From Sinonovacula constricta (lineage: Eukaryota; Mollusca; Bivalvia; Cardiida; Solecurtidae): a stretch of DNA of 64,000 bases. Location of the stretch: positions 11,954,042-12,018,041 of the forward strand of contig CM017573.1 in NCBI GenBank assembly GCA_007844125.1, written 5' to 3'. Positions 59,500-64,000 of this stretch are shown piece by piece. Position numbers and translations under genes: made by a program. Within the stretch, counting starts at the first letter, position 1. Each line of letters opens with the position of its first letter. The notes below the pieces were generated by a model. It did not search any database. It had not been told where the DNA came from and saw only the letters and a list, made by a program, of their open reading frames with translations.

Positions 59500-60730
59500 A
59501 AGATATATGTTGAAACAAATCACTTAACTTACCTGGATAGAGTGACATGCTATAAGAAACGTGATTTGGTTATTCTACTTTTTTTTTCTTGTAAATTAAT
59601 TGATTACATTTTATTTTAATCATTATAGTCGCAATTTGTGTGATTAATTTTAAAATTTAACCGATTAATTACTCAAGTCCTTAGGGACGCCTAAAAAGTT
59701 AGTGGCTTAAAATTTGCATTGAATATTTAACTGGGCATTTCGAAAGCTTGGACCAGCTTGGACCAACAATTTGCTTCGCAAATAAGTCACTGTTAAGTGA
59801 AAAGGTCCACTACAATGCGGTTCATACATCTAGTTGCGAAGATCTGTTTGACCAGTGAAGCTTAAATCACCATTCGTCACTTGCAAACTGGTATTTTCTG
59901 TATTAAATGAAATCGAAAATATTTATTTTGTTGTATACTTACACATTATAAACGACACAGATGATAATCTATTTAAATGAAAAAACGTTCAAGCAAATAA
60001 ACCACACGCAAACCCCGCAATTATATAATTTGATGACACCCCCCCCCACCCCAAACCCCCCTACCCCCTACCCACACACCCCACTACAACGCAACAACAA
60101 CAACAAAACCACACCAATGCAACAACAACATCGTTCATTACATATTTTTACACTTAATCAGCTAAATGTATTGAGCAAGGTTGTAATCTTTGTTAAAGTG
60201 TATCCACTGATATGGCTATTTAGTTGGCCATTGTGGCTTGTGAAGAATCGGGTATTTCTTTTCTAAACTCACAACATTTACAACTTTTACATTCAAAATA
60301 TCGCATATATGTCCCTGAGGATTCGTTGCATTTCAATGCATTCAATAAACCCTTATATGTGATGATATGTCACCTGGGCGAACGAGATTGTAACACATTA
60401 CTAAAAGATGTCACGGACAGCAATGAAAAAAGCCATTAGGGAACAAACGTTTTCCGGTGTATTGCAGAGAGAGAGAGAGAGATTGTTTATATGTACATAT
60501 AGCAATTAAATAACTTCAAACTGGCACATACTCATTAAGAGGGCACTTAATCGATCTGCTATAACGCAACCACTAGCAAGATATCATTTTACAATTATCA
60601 TTTAGCATAATTTTTGCCATTATAAGAAACCGTACTCTCCTGTTAATTGTTACATCTACTTTTAAGACCATGGTCTTTGAGACGCCTTGGATGCCTCACA
60701 TCCTTAGATCTTTATTGTCTTTCCAGAGAA
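59500..60730. other. No gene seen
   Basis: It includes a C-rich stretch (60037-60085) that gives a Pro/Thr-rich frame; this is simple sequence. No gene called. Confidence 0.4.
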
Positions 60731-60735
60731 TAAAT

Positions 60736-60830
60736 CGTCCATTGATCATCGACCAAGTTGTCAGAAGACTATTCCACCACACTGAAGGAATTACCTTCAT
60801 CGTGAGGTATGACGTCATCCAAAAGACAAC
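60736..60830 (+). repeat. Dispersed repeat E, copy 1
   Basis: The phrase ATTGATCATCGACC ... CTGAAGGAATTACC ... GTATGACGTCATCCAA recurs in diverged form at 63020-63105, and its right half at 62138-62200. It is non-coding; the ORF across it has no domain. Confidence 0.45.
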
Positions 60831-60839
60831 TGTCTGGCA

Positions 60840-62130
60840 TGTTGCCATCCTTGGGACTGGGAAAGTTTTAGCTTATCTTCCGTTTGTCTCGAGGTGTTCA
60901 AATGTCCATCACAAGCATATTTTTCATTTTAAGTAAAACATAACGCATATTTAGTATAGTTTGTTTAATAGTCATTCAATATAAAAACTTGTGGAATTTA
61001 CGTTAATAGGTTTTGTACTCACTTGAAAAGAATTCAAAATAAAACAACCTCAAGTTATTTGATTTGATTTAATTATATTTTATGCCATTGCATTCTTAAT
61101 TAATTATCATATTTAGCCTATCAGTCTGCGAACATATCGTCATATACACTAAACAGATACAACAATAACTAAACGCTTCCTTCCACAAGTCAATCTTGAT
61201 ATATCGCTGACAAGGTAATGACATTTTGGATACTTTAAATTCCGCGTAGACGTTGTCACGGGGGATCAAATGATTTGTGCAACAATGTTTCAATTGAATT
61301 TAGTTCAATATTCATCATGTCTGTACAAGTTTCGCTACTGGTGGAAAATGCAAAGTAGATAACTGGATACCTTTGTTGGTGTATTTTTAAAACAACATAT
61401 AATTATTATCGACTTGATATAACTGAATAAATATTGCACTAGGTGGAGAAATCTTAATATTTTTTCATGAACAATTCAATTACTACGCTGCTCTTACTTG
61501 GCGAAATAATTTAAGCATACTCACTATTTTGATTTATTTTAAAAACAACAAAACTTACCCAACTACACAATCACCTTACGTTACCTTGACAACGTAATTT
61601 ATTTTTTAAGCCAGACAGTTTTCTAAAGAGCCACCATCATTAAGCGTTAGATTTAATGCTGAAGGCCATTAGTTTTATATTTTGTCATTGTTATTTTGAA
61701 ATACAGAAACCTGACAAAATACTTCCTCAACCTTTGATTAATCTCTGACATATCAATACATGTTTGTTTAAAATCTTAACTAAGACAAAAGTCAGCTATG
61801 ATTTATGGCTGACATATCGATGCATCATTATTGCTTATGTTTGCACCCTATCCACGATGGTATTGCAGATTTGGAGGCAGACTGACTGATCACCACTTCA
61901 TGAATATGAACGCCGATTGAAATCTGAACAGAGTTGCTTAAGATGCAGGAGGTCTAGAAATTTGTACAGCGGTTTTATATTCAAATAAATATTGATGTGG
62001 TATTGAAATGTTTACTTGATTTAAAACTGTAAGACATGCACTGATAGGGGTTTGCTTAGTGAACGGATTTATTCTTTACTCTCATAAATAAAGCTTTTAT
62101 TTGTCAAGGCCTTTGACTTCTAAAGACAGT
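60840..62130. other. No gene seen
   Basis: AT-rich and stop-dense on both strands. Confidence 0.4.
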
Positions 62131-62137
62131 TATAATA

Positions 62138-62200
62138 CAATGAAGGAATTACCACATAGCATGATGTCAGCAATAAGAAAACTATCAATGCTGTTTGAAA
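62138..62200 (+). repeat. Dispersed repeat E, copy 2 (partial)
   Basis: ATGAAGGAATTACCACATAG then CATGATGTCAGCAATAAG aligns with the right half of the copies at 60736 and 63020. Confidence 0.4.
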
Positions 62201-63019
62201 GACATAGATTACTATGGTGCCTTTTCCGGATTGAAGTGAGAACTTGTAGGTCGGAGAAATACATACCTAGTTTACAAAACCACTATTATGCTTTGGATTC
62301 AACCACCAAAAGGCTGCCCAATGAACTTAAAGTCTAAACGTAAAGGCCTTTAGACATTGAGCAGCAAAAATAAATTTCATTTTTTTTATAGACCGCACCA
62401 GTCACCAGTTCTGTAAGCCGGGAGTAAGTGATTAAACTAGAAATACAATAGCTAAAATTATAAGAGCAAATGCAATTAAACATAAAAATATTAACAATAT
62501 TGTAAACATACTTAATTTCTCAGAAATAAGAACTTCCTAAAGAGAGATCAGTTTGGGAAAACCAGTCCAATCAATGGCATATAACTGTGACTAGCTAATG
62601 ACATCAAATGATAAAACATGTGACTTCGTCGAAACAATCGAAACAAATGAAATAGAATTTTAGTATTGTGCAGCGATTAAAGGTAATGGACACCTTTAGT
62701 GTTAGTTTAGATCAATTTATTTATAGTATTTATGGTAAAAATGTTCTTTCAACTTATATTAATCCTTCCTATATTAACACCTTAAGTAATGATTCAGTAG
62801 TCTGTGGATTTAATGAAATGTAAAATACAGATTGGAGCACATGACGTCGCTAAATTCTGGATTGATGCGGGAATTAAGCAACTGTAATACTTTTAACACT
62901 TTTCTTGCTCTAAACACCTTTAAAGTGGGTTCTGTTCTGTGTGAATGGGCGGAATGGTGTTTCCAGCAATAAAAGAATTATCTGAATATCAGTAGCAAAT
63001 ATTTTTAGGAATATGACTT

Positions 63020-63105
63020 TCATTAATCATCGACTAAACTGCCTGAATCGTCGCATTACGCTGAAGGATTAACCAGAGACCGTATGATGTCATCAATTAG
63101 GGAAC
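63020..63105 (+). repeat. Dispersed repeat E, copy 3
   Basis: TTAATCATCGACTAAACTGC, CTGAAGGATTAACC and CGTATGATGTCATCAA appear in the same order as in copy 1. Confidence 0.45.
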
Positions 63106-63109
63106 CCTG

Positions 63110-63640
63110 TCTAGCAGGCCGCCAGCTATAAAACTTAGAGCTGTTGGTCACTATTTTCGTTTGTTTTCGGGCAAAATGCCCAATCTATATTTTGTCGATC
63201 CTACAGATGCTTAGAATGGCATTTTAAGTACGTTTGGTAGTTTGCCTTGCGTTTAATGCCCACTCATCTTGCCTTGAAAGTACTTAAAAACGTAGTATTC
63301 GATTTCATCCAATCCTACGTGGACATTATTGGACCAATATGATCGATGACCTTCAGCTAAAACATAAATATTGGGACCGACTCTATCTATTGCATACACT
63401 ACTGCAGTTTGTAATTTGTCATTTACTCTTTTTATTTATAGTATTCTACTGGTGTCACATTTAACGATGTTTCCGGCGTCTATAGTGTAATGGTTTCTTT
63501 TTTATAGATAAATGGCGTTTAGAGTAAAAAACTTATAATTTGGTAAAACCAAAATAATAATGATATGATAATAGTATAAAGACAACAAAACCAACGACAA
63601 CAACAACTACAACAACAACAACAGCTACCACTATTATCGC
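63110..63640. other. No gene seen
   Basis: AT-rich; an AAC/ACA-rich stretch begins near 63585. Confidence 0.4.
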
Positions 63641-63673
63641 TGCATTATTATCATAATTATACTATGGAGAAAA

Positions 63674-63718
63674 AGACGAAGAAGAAGAAGAAGAAGAAGA
63701 AGAAGAAGAAGAAGGAAG
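63674..63718 (+). repeat. (GAA)n microsatellite
   Basis: About 14 AAG/GAA triplets, then further purine-rich sequence to about 63755. Confidence 0.93.
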
Positions 63719-64000
63719 GACAACTAGAAGAAAACAAGAAAGAAGAAAGATGAGACGAAGAATCATAAAAACGTAGACTCCAATTACATTTAAGGGATGA
63801 AAAGTTTCGCGTTTTCGCACAAGTTTAAAAAAAAACACACACCTTAACATTTGTACCAGAACTGCTTTAGACATCTTCATAATTTAAAAAATGAAAGCTT
63901 TTATTGCCTAGCAACCGTTTTAAATCCGACTTCTTAAAAGAGATGTTCTCATCCATAACAGTGTGATTTCCTACTTTCCATTGATAACTTTGCCTTAAAA

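Overview
The window looks like nuclear DNA of an invertebrate animal, most likely a bivalve or other mollusc. It is AT-rich, with one multi-exon gene whose introns have GT-AG ends, non-LTR retrotransposons, two families of tRNA-derived SINEs, long trinucleotide and dinucleotide microsatellites, minisatellites and a 9-kb satellite array. Nothing bacterial is present. The species assignment is inference from repeat style; no marker gene settles it.

The main gene is on the minus strand, 23108-38855. Eleven exons join with matching intron phases into the C-terminal ~665 residues of a ROCO-family protein: a Roc GTPase segment (DFAGQ and THADK motifs), a COR domain, and a C-terminal CARD-like death-fold domain split over the last two exons. 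The first exon seen opens inside the Roc domain, so the start, any leucine-rich repeats and the P-loop lie upstream and were not found. One exon is one base short in a T run. A segment carrying part of the 26.7-kb exon is duplicated, and the CARD exons sit between two identical 90-bp repeats.

A 5.2-kb non-LTR retrotransposon (about 27348-32600, plus strand) lies inside a COR-region intron, opposite to the gene and between ACT-repeat tracts. It has an L1-like ORF1 with a degenerate 2A-like motif near its N terminus, and an endonuclease/reverse transcriptase ORF broken by stops and frameshifts. A second, older LINE of a different family (18950-21535) has lost the catalytic core of its reverse transcriptase.

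Layout: 1-9 kb is a patchwork of diverged duplicated blocks with AAT, GAT, GAA and ACT microsatellites; 9-18.6 kb is mostly gene-free, with one full-length SINE with target-site duplications (12.3 kb) and a foldback element (13.6 kb); 18.6-21.5 kb is old repeats and the dead LINE; 23-39 kb is the ROCO-CARD gene with the younger LINE; 39-46.4 kb is a 28-bp minisatellite, SINE debris and GTAACG-rich repeats; 46.4-46.5 kb is an assembly gap; 46.5-55.4 kb is a 31-bp satellite (about 286 units) with local higher-order structure and two indel-rich zones; 55.4-64 kb holds SINEs, an 88-bp minisatellite and gene-free DNA.
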